Below are positions 43,538 through 51,483 of a stretch of DNA of 64,000 bases, one piece after another. The notes under the pieces are model-generated. The model was not told the origin of the DNA, did no database searches, and worked only from the letters and a program-made list of their open reading frames with translations. Each line of letters begins with the position of its first letter. Position 1 is the first letter of the stretch. Origin of the DNA: Bacteroidota bacterium (lineage in GTDB: Bacteria > Bacteroidota > Bacteroidia > Chitinophagales > Chitinophagaceae); contig JAFDXY010000029.1 in the NCBI GenBank assembly GCA_018267725.1, positions 27,218 through 91,217 on the forward strand, read 5' to 3'. A program made the position numbers and the translations under genes.

Positions 43538-43545
43538 TACTTTTG
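43538..43545 (+). promoter_or_regulatory. Possible -7 element of atpG
   Basis: TACTTTTG matches TAnnTTTG. It stands 86 nt upstream of the atpG ATG. No clear TTTG is found 19 nt further up, so the call is weak. Confidence 0.35.
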
Positions 43546-43630
43546 CCGCCAATTTAAAAGGGTAATAGTTTAAAGTTTAAAACTAAATTTTCAAACTTTT
43601 ATTTATTTAGAAACTTGAAATTTAAAACAA

Positions 43631-44515
43631 ATGGCCGGTCAATTAAAAGAAGTTCGCAACAGAATTAAAAGTGTTCAAAGCACGCAACAAATTACCAAAG
43701 CAATGAAAATGGTAAGTGCTGCTAAACTTCGCAGAGCACAAGATGCTATTGTACAAATGCGACCTTATGCTCAAAAGTTACAAGAAATGCTAAGCAATAT
43801 TGTAAGTAATATTGAAGGTGGAGCTTCTTTAAAATTGGCAGAAGAAAGAGCTATTGAAAAAGTTTTATTAATTGTTATTACAAGTGATAGAGGTTTGGCA
43901 GGTGCTTACAATGCCAACGTAATAAAAGCAGCTAAGCAAAGTATTGCAGATAAATACGAAGCACAATTTAAAAAAAGCAATGTAACTATTTGGAATATAG
44001 GAAAGAAAGGTTACGAAGCTTTAAGCAAAGCAGGTTATAAAACAGATGCTGCACATAAAGATATTTTTTTAAACTTAACTTTTGAAAACGTTCAAGCCGC
44101 TGCACAAGCTGCCATGAAAGCTTTTGAAAACAGTGAGTTTGATGCAGTTGAAATTGTATATAGCCAATTTAAAAACGCAGCAACACAAGCATTTGTGGTA
44201 GAACAATTTTTACCCATTCCTAAAGTAGAAAACAAAGCAGCAAAAAATATAAAAGCAGATTTTATATTTCAACCAAATAAAGAAGCATTAATTGCCGAGT
44301 TAATGCCTAAAATTTTAAATACACAATTATTTAAAGCAGTGTTAGATGCACATGCAAGTGAGCATGGTGCAAGAATGACAGCAATGGATAAAGCCAGCGA
44401 AAACGCCAACGAATTATTAAAAACATTAAAAATTTCTTACAACCGTGCAAGGCAAGCTGCCATTACCACAGAGCTTACCGAAATTGTAAGTGGTGCCGCT
44501 GCTTTACAAGGATAG
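43631..44515 (+). CDS. atpG: ATP synthase F1 subunit gamma
   Basis: 294 residues, normal length. The conserved N-terminal coiled coil (LKEVRNRIKSVQSTQQITKA then MKMVSAAKLRRAQDAI) and the C-terminal helix (HGARMTAMDKASENANELLK then YNRARQAAITTELTEIVSGA) form the rotor shaft. The central Rossmann-like domain carries VITSDRGLAGAYNANV. It couples proton flow to ATP synthesis in the F1 motor. It is unusual that no atpA or atpH gene stands upstream: the gene is alone here, followed by scpB. Confidence 0.97.
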   Translation: MAGQLKEVRNRIKSVQSTQQITKAMKMVSAAKLRRAQDAIVQMRPYAQKLQEMLSNIVSNIEGGASLKLAEERAIEKVLLIVITSDRGLAGAYNANVIKAAKQSIADKYEAQFKKSNVTIWNIGKKGYEALSKAGYKTDAAHKDIFLNLTFENVQAAAQAAMKAFENSEFDAVEIVYSQFKNAATQAFVVEQFLPIPKVENKAAKNIKADFIFQPNKEALIAELMPKILNTQLFKAVLDAHASEHGARMTAMDKASENANELLKTLKISYNRARQAAITTELTEIVSGAAALQG

Positions 44516-44588
44516 TTTTTAATATGTAGATGTGCATATTAAATTATCTGCACATTTGCATATCTGTTAATTTGCACATCACAACAAC

Positions 44589-45320
44589 ATGGAACTTTCT
44601 CAAATAATACCACATATTGAAGCTTTAATTTTTGCAAGCGATAAACCATTAACCGCATTAGAAATTGTTGAGTTAATTAATAATGCTTTTGCTTTTATGG
44701 AAGAACGTGTAACACTCGATCAAATTGAAAGTTGCATTGCAGGTATTAAAGAAAAATATGCTTCAGAATTTTATCCGTTTGAAGTAAAAGAAAGTGGTGG
44801 CGGTTTACAATTTCTTACCAAAATAGATTATCATAAAACATTAGCACAATTAAACGGAGATAAATTTTTAAAAAGATTATCAACCGCTGCTTTAGAAACC
44901 TTAGCCATTATAGCTTACAAGCAACCTATTACCAAAGGCGAAATAGAAGCCATACGTGGTGTAAACAGCGATTACAGTGTACAAAAACTTTTAGAAAAAG
45001 AATTAATTGTAATTAGCGGAAGAAATGAAAACATGCCGGGGCATCCTTTAATTTATGCAACGTCTAAAAACTTTATGGATTATTTTGGAATTAATACAAC
45101 CGATGATTTACCAAAAATTAGAGAAGTATTAGCCGAACAAATTGTAGAAGGTACTATTATTAATGCTGATGATTTTAGAAGTGAACAACCTTTACCTGAA
45201 CAAGAAGAAAATTCTAATTTAACAGTAAATGAAGAAGGCAGTTTAATTGAAAAGAAAGTTGAAGACGAACAACTTCCTGAAAACCCATCTGAAAACGAAG
45301 AGGAAAATACTGAAGAATAA
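44589..45320 (+). CDS. scpB: SMC-associated chromosome segregation protein ScpB
   Basis: 243 residues with the two winged-helix domains of ScpB: SQIIPHIEALIFASDKPLTA at the start and LSTAALETLAIIAYKQPITK (about residues 97-116) followed by GEIEAIRGVNSDYSVQKLLE. HPLIYATSKNFMDYFGI is also typical. The tail (about 195-243) is acidic and probably disordered. With SMC and ScpA it forms the condensin complex for chromosome folding. It lies 73 nt after atpG. Confidence 0.94.
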   Translation: MELSQIIPHIEALIFASDKPLTALEIVELINNAFAFMEERVTLDQIESCIAGIKEKYASEFYPFEVKESGGGLQFLTKIDYHKTLAQLNGDKFLKRLSTAALETLAIIAYKQPITKGEIEAIRGVNSDYSVQKLLEKELIVISGRNENMPGHPLIYATSKNFMDYFGINTTDDLPKIREVLAEQIVEGTIINADDFRSEQPLPEQEENSNLTVNEEGSLIEKKVEDEQLPENPSENEEENTEE

Positions 45321-45323
45321 TAG

Positions 45324-45791
45324 TTACGGTGCAGGCTTTATCATTTCAATATGATCAATTCCGTCTTCATCATACACTTGGCTTGATTGTGTAAAGCCCA
45401 ATAATTCATAAAAATTTTTTAAATACAATTGAGCTCCAATTTTAATAGGCACTTCTCCAAAAAGTTCATAACATTTTTTTATAGATACTTGCATTAACGC
45501 TTTACCAATTCCTAATTTTCTGTATTTAGCTGAAGTAACTACTCTACCAATACTTGCATAATTGTAAACTTTTCCGGCGGCAATTAAACGTGTGTAAGCA
45601 ACTAAATCGTTTTCTATAAAACCTAATAAGTGATAACTAAATTGGTCTTTGCTATCTGCATCTAAAAAAACACAGTTCTGCTCAACCACAAAAACTTTGC
45701 TTCTTAATTTTAAAATATCATATAACTCAAACGGAGTAAGTATTTCAAAGGTTTTTAAAGCCCAATTAATATGTTGTATTTTATTATTCAT
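45324..45791 (-). CDS. ElaA-like GNAT acetyltransferase
   Basis: 155 residues. The ElaA-type start WALKTFEILTPFELYDILKL RSKVFVVEQNC is clear (first Trp, then the RxxVFVVEQ motif). The acetyl-CoA loop is IGRVVTSAKYRKLGIGKALM (about residues 81-100), and KIGAQLYLKNFYELLGF gives the C-terminal core. The substrate is unknown. It converges on scpB with a 3-nt gap. Confidence 0.88.
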   Translation of the reverse strand: MNNKIQHINWALKTFEILTPFELYDILKLRSKVFVVEQNCVFLDADSKDQFSYHLLGFIENDLVAYTRLIAAGKVYNYASIGRVVTSAKYRKLGIGKALMQVSIKKCYELFGEVPIKIGAQLYLKNFYELLGFTQSSQVYDEDGIDHIEMIKPAP

Positions 45792-45885
45792 TATACATTG
45801 TTGTAAAGCAAATTAATATAAGATTGCCAATACCATTTTTATTTTGCATTTTTGCCCGCTGAATTATTAATAAAAAGTATAAGTG

Positions 45886-45938
45886 TGTCCCGAAGGGATT
45901 CTTTTGGAACAACGCTCCGAAGGAGCCCCTTCGGGACA
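45886..45938. repeat. Nested palindromic (REP-like) element
   Basis: Outer arms GTCCCGAAGGG (45887-45897) and CCCTTCGGGAC (45927-45937) enclose an inner hairpin GCTCC-GAA-GGAGC (45914-45926). The GC-rich arms stand out from the AT-rich surroundings. Such nested elements are typical of REP or MITE-like repeats spread by small transposases. Only this copy was noticed in the window. Confidence 0.65.
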
Positions 45939-45987
45939 ACAAAAGCTTAATATTTATTGTTTTGCCAAGTACATAAAATAAAATTTA

Positions 45988-47487
45988 ATGCAAAAAAAAG
46001 TAGCAATTATTGGTGCAGGCCCTGCGGGTTTAACGGCAGCTTATTTATTAGGCAAAGCCAATGTGCAAGTAACGGTGTTTGAAAAAGATTCGCAATATGT
46101 TGGCGGTATATCAAGAACAGAAACTTATAAAGGTTACAGTTTTGATATTGGCGGCCATAGATTTTTTAGCAAGAGTAAAGAAGTAGAAGATTTTTGGAGT
46201 GAAATTTTAAGCGATGAAATGTTAGAACGCCCACGCAGCAGCCGTATTTACTACAACAACAACTTTTTTTCTTATCCGTTGGTAGCAATGGATGCTTTGA
46301 AAAAATTAGGTATTATTGAAAGTACTTTGTGTGTATTAAGTTATTTAAAAGCAAAAGTTTTTCCTGTAAAAAATCCGAAAAATTTTGAAGATTGGGTAGT
46401 TAATCAATTTGGAAGAAGATTGTTTAATATTTTCTTTAAAACATATACAGAAAAAGTTTGGGGAATACCTTGTAATGAAATTAGTGCCGATTGGGCTGCA
46501 CAACGTATTAAAGGTTTAAGTTTAAGCAGTGCAATTTGGAATGCATTGTTTAAGCCTAAAGCAAGCAACGATAAAGACAAAGTAATTAAAACGCTGATAG
46601 ATAGTTTTCGTTATCCTAAAAAAGGTCCGGGAATGATGTGGGAAGTGTGCAGGGACAAATGTTTGGCAATGGGTGTTGAAGTTAAAATGAATTGTGGCGT
46701 AACTGGTATTGAGTACGAAGGAAATAATAAATGGAACGTAAAAGCTACTGATGGCAGTACTTACACAGATTTTGATCATGTATTATCATCCGCACCAATG
46801 CGAGAATTAATTGCAGCAGTATCTCCACGTTTACCCGAAGCTGCATACAATGCATCACAACAATTAAGCTACAGAGATTTTATAACTGTTGTATTAATTT
46901 GTAAAGATGAAGATGCATTTACCGATAACTGGATTTATATACATGACCCCAATGTAAAAGTTGGTCGTATTCAAAATTTTAAAAGTTGGAGTTCATACAT
47001 GGTTCCCGATTCAAATATGGCTTGTTATGGGTTAGAATATTTTTGTTTTGAAGGAGATGGCATGTGGACAAGCAGCAACGAACAATTAATTGCATTAGGT
47101 AAAAAAGAAATTGAACAAATTGGTTTAACTAAACAAAGTGCAGTTGTTGATGGATATGTTGTTCGCCAACCAAAAGCTTATCCTGTATATGATCATTCTT
47201 ATAAAGAAAATGTTGATACTGTTAAAGAAGCGTTGAAAGCCTATCCCGGATTGTATTTGGTAGGAAGAAACGGAATGCATAAATACAATAATCAAGATCA
47301 TAGTATGATGACTGCAATGTTAGCTGCAAAAAATATTATTGCAGGAAATAATGTGTATGATGTATGGAATGTAAATGAAGATGCCGAATACCATGAAGGT
47401 GGTAACAGAGGTGAAGAAGAAAACGATCATGCTTATGATAAAGCAGGTATAATTGGCAGAATGGTACCGGAAAGAGTAGAGAAATAA
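45988..47487 (+). CDS. FAD-dependent amine oxidase / UDP-galactopyranose mutase-like oxidoreductase
   Basis: 499 residues. The FAD dinucleotide fold is at the start (VAIIGAGPAGLTAAYLLGKA, residues 5-24). YSFDIGGHRFFSKSKEVEDF follows (about 50-69), the pattern shared with protoporphyrinogen oxidase and UDP-galactopyranose mutase-like enzymes. The end shows YLVGRNGMHKYNNQDHSMMT (about 430-449). The reaction is unknown; similar genes often stand in glycan or lipid pathways. It is convergent with the next FAD gene and has the REP-like repeat upstream. Confidence 0.85.
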   Translation: MQKKVAIIGAGPAGLTAAYLLGKANVQVTVFEKDSQYVGGISRTETYKGYSFDIGGHRFFSKSKEVEDFWSEILSDEMLERPRSSRIYYNNNFFSYPLVAMDALKKLGIIESTLCVLSYLKAKVFPVKNPKNFEDWVVNQFGRRLFNIFFKTYTEKVWGIPCNEISADWAAQRIKGLSLSSAIWNALFKPKASNDKDKVIKTLIDSFRYPKKGPGMMWEVCRDKCLAMGVEVKMNCGVTGIEYEGNNKWNVKATDGSTYTDFDHVLSSAPMRELIAAVSPRLPEAAYNASQQLSYRDFITVVLICKDEDAFTDNWIYIHDPNVKVGRIQNFKSWSSYMVPDSNMACYGLEYFCFEGDGMWTSSNEQLIALGKKEIEQIGLTKQSAVVDGYVVRQPKAYPVYDHSYKENVDTVKEALKAYPGLYLVGRNGMHKYNNQDHSMMTAMLAAKNIIAGNNVYDVWNVNEDAEYHEGGNRGEEENDHAYDKAGIIGRMVPERVEK

Positions 47488-47500
47488 TTAAAACATTTTT

Positions 47501-49093
47501 TTATTTACTATATTTCTCTGCAATTATTCTTGCAATATTTTCTCCATCCATAGCTGCACTTACAATACCTCCTGCATAACCTGCACCTTCTGCACAAGGG
47601 TATAAATTTTTTATTTGCAAATGCTCTAATGTTTCTGCATTTCTTGGAATACGAACGGGAGAGGAGGTTCTACTTTCTGTAGCAACAACAACAGCTTCAT
47701 TGGTATAATAACTTTTCATTTTATTACCAAATGCTTTAAAACCTTGTTGTAAATTTTTATAAATAAAATTGGGTAATACTTCACTTAAATCTGAAGAAGT
47801 AATTCCGGGTAAATAAGAACAATTAGGTAATGAAACAGATTTTTTCCCGATAGAAAAATCTACCATGCGTTGTGCGGGAGCAACAAATTTTCCGCCACCA
47901 ATTTCAAACGCTTTTCTTTCTACTGCTTGCTGAAAATACATTAAGGTTAATGGAGAAAGTATTTGTTTGTTTTTATTTTCTATTTTTTTCAAATATTGCA
48001 TTGCATCTTTTTCATCAACACTTACAACCATTCCGCTATTTGCAAAAGCGTTGTTTCGTTTACTTGGGCTCCAACCATTTACTACTAATTCATTAGCGTT
48101 GGTTGCAGCAGGTGCAATAATTCCGCCGGGGCACATACAAAAACTAAACACGCCTTTGCCATTTACTTGTTCTACTAACGAGTAGGACGAAGGTGGTAAG
48201 CAAATATCTCTTTCTGTGTTATGATATTGAATGCTATCTATTAAACTTTGTGGATGTTCTATTCTTACGCCTAATGCAAAAGGTTTGGCTTCTATTAAAA
48301 TTTTTTTGTTGTGAAGTAATTCAAAAACATCTCTTGCACTGTGGCCTGTTGCTAATATCACTGCATCGGCATGTAAAGTATCTCCATCAGCAGTTTTAAT
48401 AGTTTTTATTGTATCTTTTTCAACAACAAAATCAATTAATTTTTTTTCAAACAAAACATTCCCGCCATATTCTATAATTGCATTTCGCATGGCAGTAATT
48501 ATATGCGGAAGTTTATTAGTACCAATATGTGGATGTGCTTCGTATAAAATTTTTTCATCGGCACCAAACTGTACAAACAAATTTAAAATTCTGTTTACAT
48601 CTCCGCGTTTAGAACTTCTTGTATAAAGTTTACCATCACTATAAGTGCCTGCACCACCTTCGCCAAAACAATAATTACTTTCGGGGTTTACAATGCCTTC
48701 TTTATTCAATGCAGCTAAATCTCTTCTTCTGTTGCGTACATCTTTTCCTCTTTCTATTACAATAGGTTTTATGCCTAACTCAATTAATTTTAATGCAGCA
48801 AATAACCCTGCGGGACCAGCACCAACTATTATAATTTTTTTATTAGCTTGACCTACATTTTGCAATAAAATTTTTTGAATTTTTCTTTGTTGAAAAGGCT
48901 CGTTTATAAAAACATTAAAACTTGTATTCATCCACACTTGTTTTCTACTGCGTGCATCAATACTTTGTTTGGTTTTATAAAAACCTGTAATTTGTTGTGA
49001 AGAAATGGAAAGCGTTTGCGAAAGATATTCTTTTATTACTACATCATTAAAAGCCTCAGTGGGCTTTAGTTTTAGCGATATTTCTTTTTGCAT
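47501..49093 (-). CDS. FAD-dependent oxidoreductase of the YtfP/HI0933-like group
   Basis: 530 residues. An N-terminal domain of about 85 residues precedes the FAD fold (KKIIIVGAGPAGLFAALKLI, about residues 85-104). The signature NYCFGEGGAGTYSDGKLYTR (about 140-159) and VILATGHSARDVFELL (about 245-260) are characteristic of this uncharacterised FAD-dependent dehydrogenase family. The C-terminus again has a GG-type FAD segment (CAEGAGYAGGIVSAAMDGEN). The substrate is unknown. A single gene on the minus strand. Confidence 0.85.
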   Translation of the reverse strand: MQKEISLKLKPTEAFNDVVIKEYLSQTLSISSQQITGFYKTKQSIDARSRKQVWMNTSFNVFINEPFQQRKIQKILLQNVGQANKKIIIVGAGPAGLFAALKLIELGIKPIVIERGKDVRNRRRDLAALNKEGIVNPESNYCFGEGGAGTYSDGKLYTRSSKRGDVNRILNLFVQFGADEKILYEAHPHIGTNKLPHIITAMRNAIIEYGGNVLFEKKLIDFVVEKDTIKTIKTADGDTLHADAVILATGHSARDVFELLHNKKILIEAKPFALGVRIEHPQSLIDSIQYHNTERDICLPPSSYSLVEQVNGKGVFSFCMCPGGIIAPAATNANELVVNGWSPSKRNNAFANSGMVVSVDEKDAMQYLKKIENKNKQILSPLTLMYFQQAVERKAFEIGGGKFVAPAQRMVDFSIGKKSVSLPNCSYLPGITSSDLSEVLPNFIYKNLQQGFKAFGNKMKSYYTNEAVVVATESRTSSPVRIPRNAETLEHLQIKNLYPCAEGAGYAGGIVSAAMDGENIARIIAEKYSK

Positions 49094-49199
49094 GTGGTTA
49101 GGTTTTTATCCTAAAAAAATTGCAACTAAAAAAAAGTTTAAAGATTTAAAACTTCAAACAAATTATTAAATCTTTTTAATGTGTTTATTCATTCAATTT

Positions 49200-49577
49200 T
49201 TAAAAAGGTAAATCATCAACTGCATCTGTTGGGGCTGCATCAGGCACAAATGTTGGAGGCACATCACTATTTGCATCGGCTCCTAATTTTACGGTTTCCA
49301 TTCTCCATGCATCTAAATTAGTTATGTAATTATCAACTCCGTTTTTATTCCATTTAGTTCCTTTAATGTTAAATTGCACTTTAACATCATCGCCAATATT
49401 AAACCTATCAGGCATAGCAGTTTTATCTTGCACACACTGAAATTTAATATAATTGGTAATGGTACGCCCATTAATATCTTCAGTTTTTTCAACAACAAAT
49501 TCTCTTGTTTTAAAAGTTTCTGTACGTTGTACGGTATCAAACTTAGCTACTAATTTTCCTGTTGCTTCGTAACTCAT
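49200..49577 (-). CDS. DUF3127 protein with SSB-like acidic tail
   Basis: 125 residues. The body (1-100) is beta-rich, with an OB-like pattern (TGKLVAKFDTVQRTETFKTR then FVVEKTED), and matches my recollection of DUF3127, a small Bacteroidota family. From residue 101 it is a Pro/Asp/Ala-rich linker that ends in VDDLPF. This copies the C-terminal tail of single-strand DNA-binding proteins (DDIPF type), which docks DNA-repair partners. A role in DNA metabolism is therefore plausible, though no experimental basis is known to me. Confidence 0.75.
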   Translation of the reverse strand: MSYEATGKLVAKFDTVQRTETFKTREFVVEKTEDINGRTITNYIKFQCVQDKTAMPDRFNIGDDVKVQFNIKGTKWNKNGVDNYITNLDAWRMETVKLGADANSDVPPTFVPDAAPTDAVDDLPF

Positions 49578-49688
49578 AATAAAAATTTAAGTGTGGCAAA
49601 TGTAGTGTTTTCTGCTACTGAAATTTTTTGTAAATAAAACTTTTAACCTACCAATTAAAAATGTATCTTTCCCTTTTAAGTAGTAAGT

Positions 49689-50429
49689 ATGCAGCGGAAA
49701 ATAAATATATTATTATTTTTTATAATTTTTTATACTTCCAACTTTGCACAAGAATTTAAAGTAAATTATACCGATTATAAAATTGATAAAGAAAAGAAAA
49801 CAGATACTGCTGTTTACCAATTACTCTCTGCATATTCCGATAGTTTAAACAAACACATGAATGTAGTTATTGGTTTTGCAACTAAACCATTATACAACAA
49901 ACAACCTGAAAGTCCGCTTGGAAATTTTATGACAGATTGCATGAAACAAATGGGCGAAAAAAAATTCGGCACACATATTCATGCAGCATTCATTAATTCA
50001 TCCGGCATTCGTTCTTACATAGCTAAAGGAGATGTTACCGTTGGAAAAGTATATGAACTAATGCCTTTTGATAATTTAATTGTTATACAAGAAGTAACTG
50101 GTGCAGTATTAATGCAATTATTAAACAGAATTGCTGAAGCCGGCGGTTGGCCAATGAGTGGTATTACCATGAGTATTAACAAAGAAAAAAAAGCTACCAA
50201 TATTTTAGTAGAAGGCAGACCCATTAACGAAAATGAATTTTATACTATTGCCAATTCAGATTATATAGCAAGCGGTGGCAGCGGCTGCGATTTTTTAAAA
50301 CCCATTCCGCAAACAAATAAAGGTTATTTATATAGAGATGCTTTAATTGAATTTATTAAAAAATATACTGCAGAAGGAAAACCTGTTGATGCAAAAATTG
50401 AAAACAGAATTATTTATGCCAACAACTAA
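49689..50429 (+). CDS. 5'-nucleotidase C-terminal domain protein, exported
   Basis: 246 residues. A Sec signal peptide covers 1-20 (INILLFFIIFYTSNFAQ). The remainder is the substrate-binding C-domain of UshA-type 5'-nucleotidases: NFMTDCMKQMGEKKFGTHIH, AFINSSGIRSYIAKGDVTVG (about residues 98-117), and YTIANSDYIASGGSGCDFL near 185. The catalytic metallophosphatase domain is missing here but is encoded by the next gene, which overlaps by 14 nt. Together they make a split, order-reversed nucleotidase, probably acting in the periplasm on nucleotides or similar phosphoesters. Confidence 0.9.
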   Translation: MQRKINILLFFIIFYTSNFAQEFKVNYTDYKIDKEKKTDTAVYQLLSAYSDSLNKHMNVVIGFATKPLYNKQPESPLGNFMTDCMKQMGEKKFGTHIHAAFINSSGIRSYIAKGDVTVGKVYELMPFDNLIVIQEVTGAVLMQLLNRIAEAGGWPMSGITMSINKEKKATNILVEGRPINENEFYTIANSDYIASGGSGCDFLKPIPQTNKGYLYRDALIEFIKKYTAEGKPVDAKIENRIIYANN

Positions 50430-51348
50430 CAGAAGATATTTTTTAAAACAAACTGCTTTAGCAAGTGCTGCATTTATGGTAGCACCTAAAACAAATTTTT
50501 TACTGGCAAATGCAGAAGAACAATTAACTATTTTACATACTAACGATGTACACAGCCATTTAGATCCTTTTGCAGATGATGGAAGTAAAAATGCAGGGCT
50601 TGGCGGTATTGCTGCCAGAAGTGCCCTAATAAAAAAAATAAGAAGTGAAGTAAGTAATGTTTTATTGTTAGATGCAGGAGATATTTTTCAAGGCACACCT
50701 TACTTTAATATGTATAAAGGCGAAGCCGAAATGAAAGCTATGAGTTTAATGCAATACGATGCAAGCACAATGGGCAATCATGATTTTGATGCAGGTATTG
50801 AAAACTTTAGCAATCAATTACACCACGCTAACTTTCCAATAATTATTTGCAATTATGAATTTGCAGGAACCTCAATGGAAAATAAATTTATACCGTATAA
50901 AATTTTTCAAAAAGGAAATATTAAAATTGGTGTATTAGGCGTTGGCATTGAATTAAAAGGATTAGTAGCAGATAATTTATACGAGAAAACAATTTATAGA
51001 GAACCCATTGAAAAAGCAAACCTAACAGCCGATTATTTAAGAAAACAAGGTTGTGATATGATTATTTGTTTATCGCACCTTGGGGATAAATATTATGACG
51101 ATAAAGTAAGCGATGAAATTTTAGCAAAAGAATGTTACGATATAGATTTAATTATTGGTGGGCACACACACAGGTTATTTCCCGAACCAAGAATTTACAG
51201 AAATCGGCGTGGTGGTAATACTTTGGTAAATCAGGTGGGTTGGGCAGGCATGCACTTGGGCAGATTGGATTATAGCTTTGGCTCGGGCAAAAAGAAAAAT
51301 TTGGCACAAGCCCATACTGTTGTTATAACGAAAAAAACAAGTGAATAA
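50416..51348 (+). CDS. 5'-nucleotidase catalytic domain (metallophosphatase), Tat-exported
   Basis: 310 residues from the ATG at 50416, since this start gives a twin-arginine signal (NRRYFLKQTALASAAFMVAP) directly after the Met; a longer frame from 50347 lies inside the previous gene. The metallophosphatase motifs are complete: LTILHTNDVHSHLDPF (Asp, His), LLDAGDIFQG, TMGNHDFDAG and LIIGGHTHRLFPEP. It is the catalytic half of an UshA-type nucleotidase. Tat export suggests folding with its metal ions in the cytoplasm, whereas the partner half uses Sec. dnaA follows 135 nt later. Confidence 0.93.
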   Translation: MPTTNRRYFLKQTALASAAFMVAPKTNFLLANAEEQLTILHTNDVHSHLDPFADDGSKNAGLGGIAARSALIKKIRSEVSNVLLLDAGDIFQGTPYFNMYKGEAEMKAMSLMQYDASTMGNHDFDAGIENFSNQLHHANFPIIICNYEFAGTSMENKFIPYKIFQKGNIKIGVLGVGIELKGLVADNLYEKTIYREPIEKANLTADYLRKQGCDMIICLSHLGDKYYDDKVSDEILAKECYDIDLIIGGHTHRLFPEPRIYRNRRGGNTLVNQVGWAGMHLGRLDYSFGSGKKKNLAQAHTVVITKKTSE

Positions 51349-51397
51349 AAAATTTTTTTTTCAACATAAAGTATTCATATTCGCAGTCCGCCGAAAC

Positions 51398-51427
51398 TTT
51401 TTCACAAAACGCAATTTTTGTGGAAAA
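51398..51427. promoter_or_regulatory. Two DnaA-box-like sites upstream of dnaA
   Basis: TTTTTCACA (51398-51406) and, in the opposite orientation, TTTTCCACA (plus TGTGGAAAA, 51419-51427) both fit TTWTNCACA. They are followed by a strongly AT-rich stretch (51428-51480). They could autoregulate dnaA or be part of an origin. Two boxes alone are not enough to call oriC. Confidence 0.45.
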
Positions 51428-51483
51428 CTATTAGAAACAAATTAAAAAATAAATTAATTAAATATAAAATTTTTTAACCTTAT

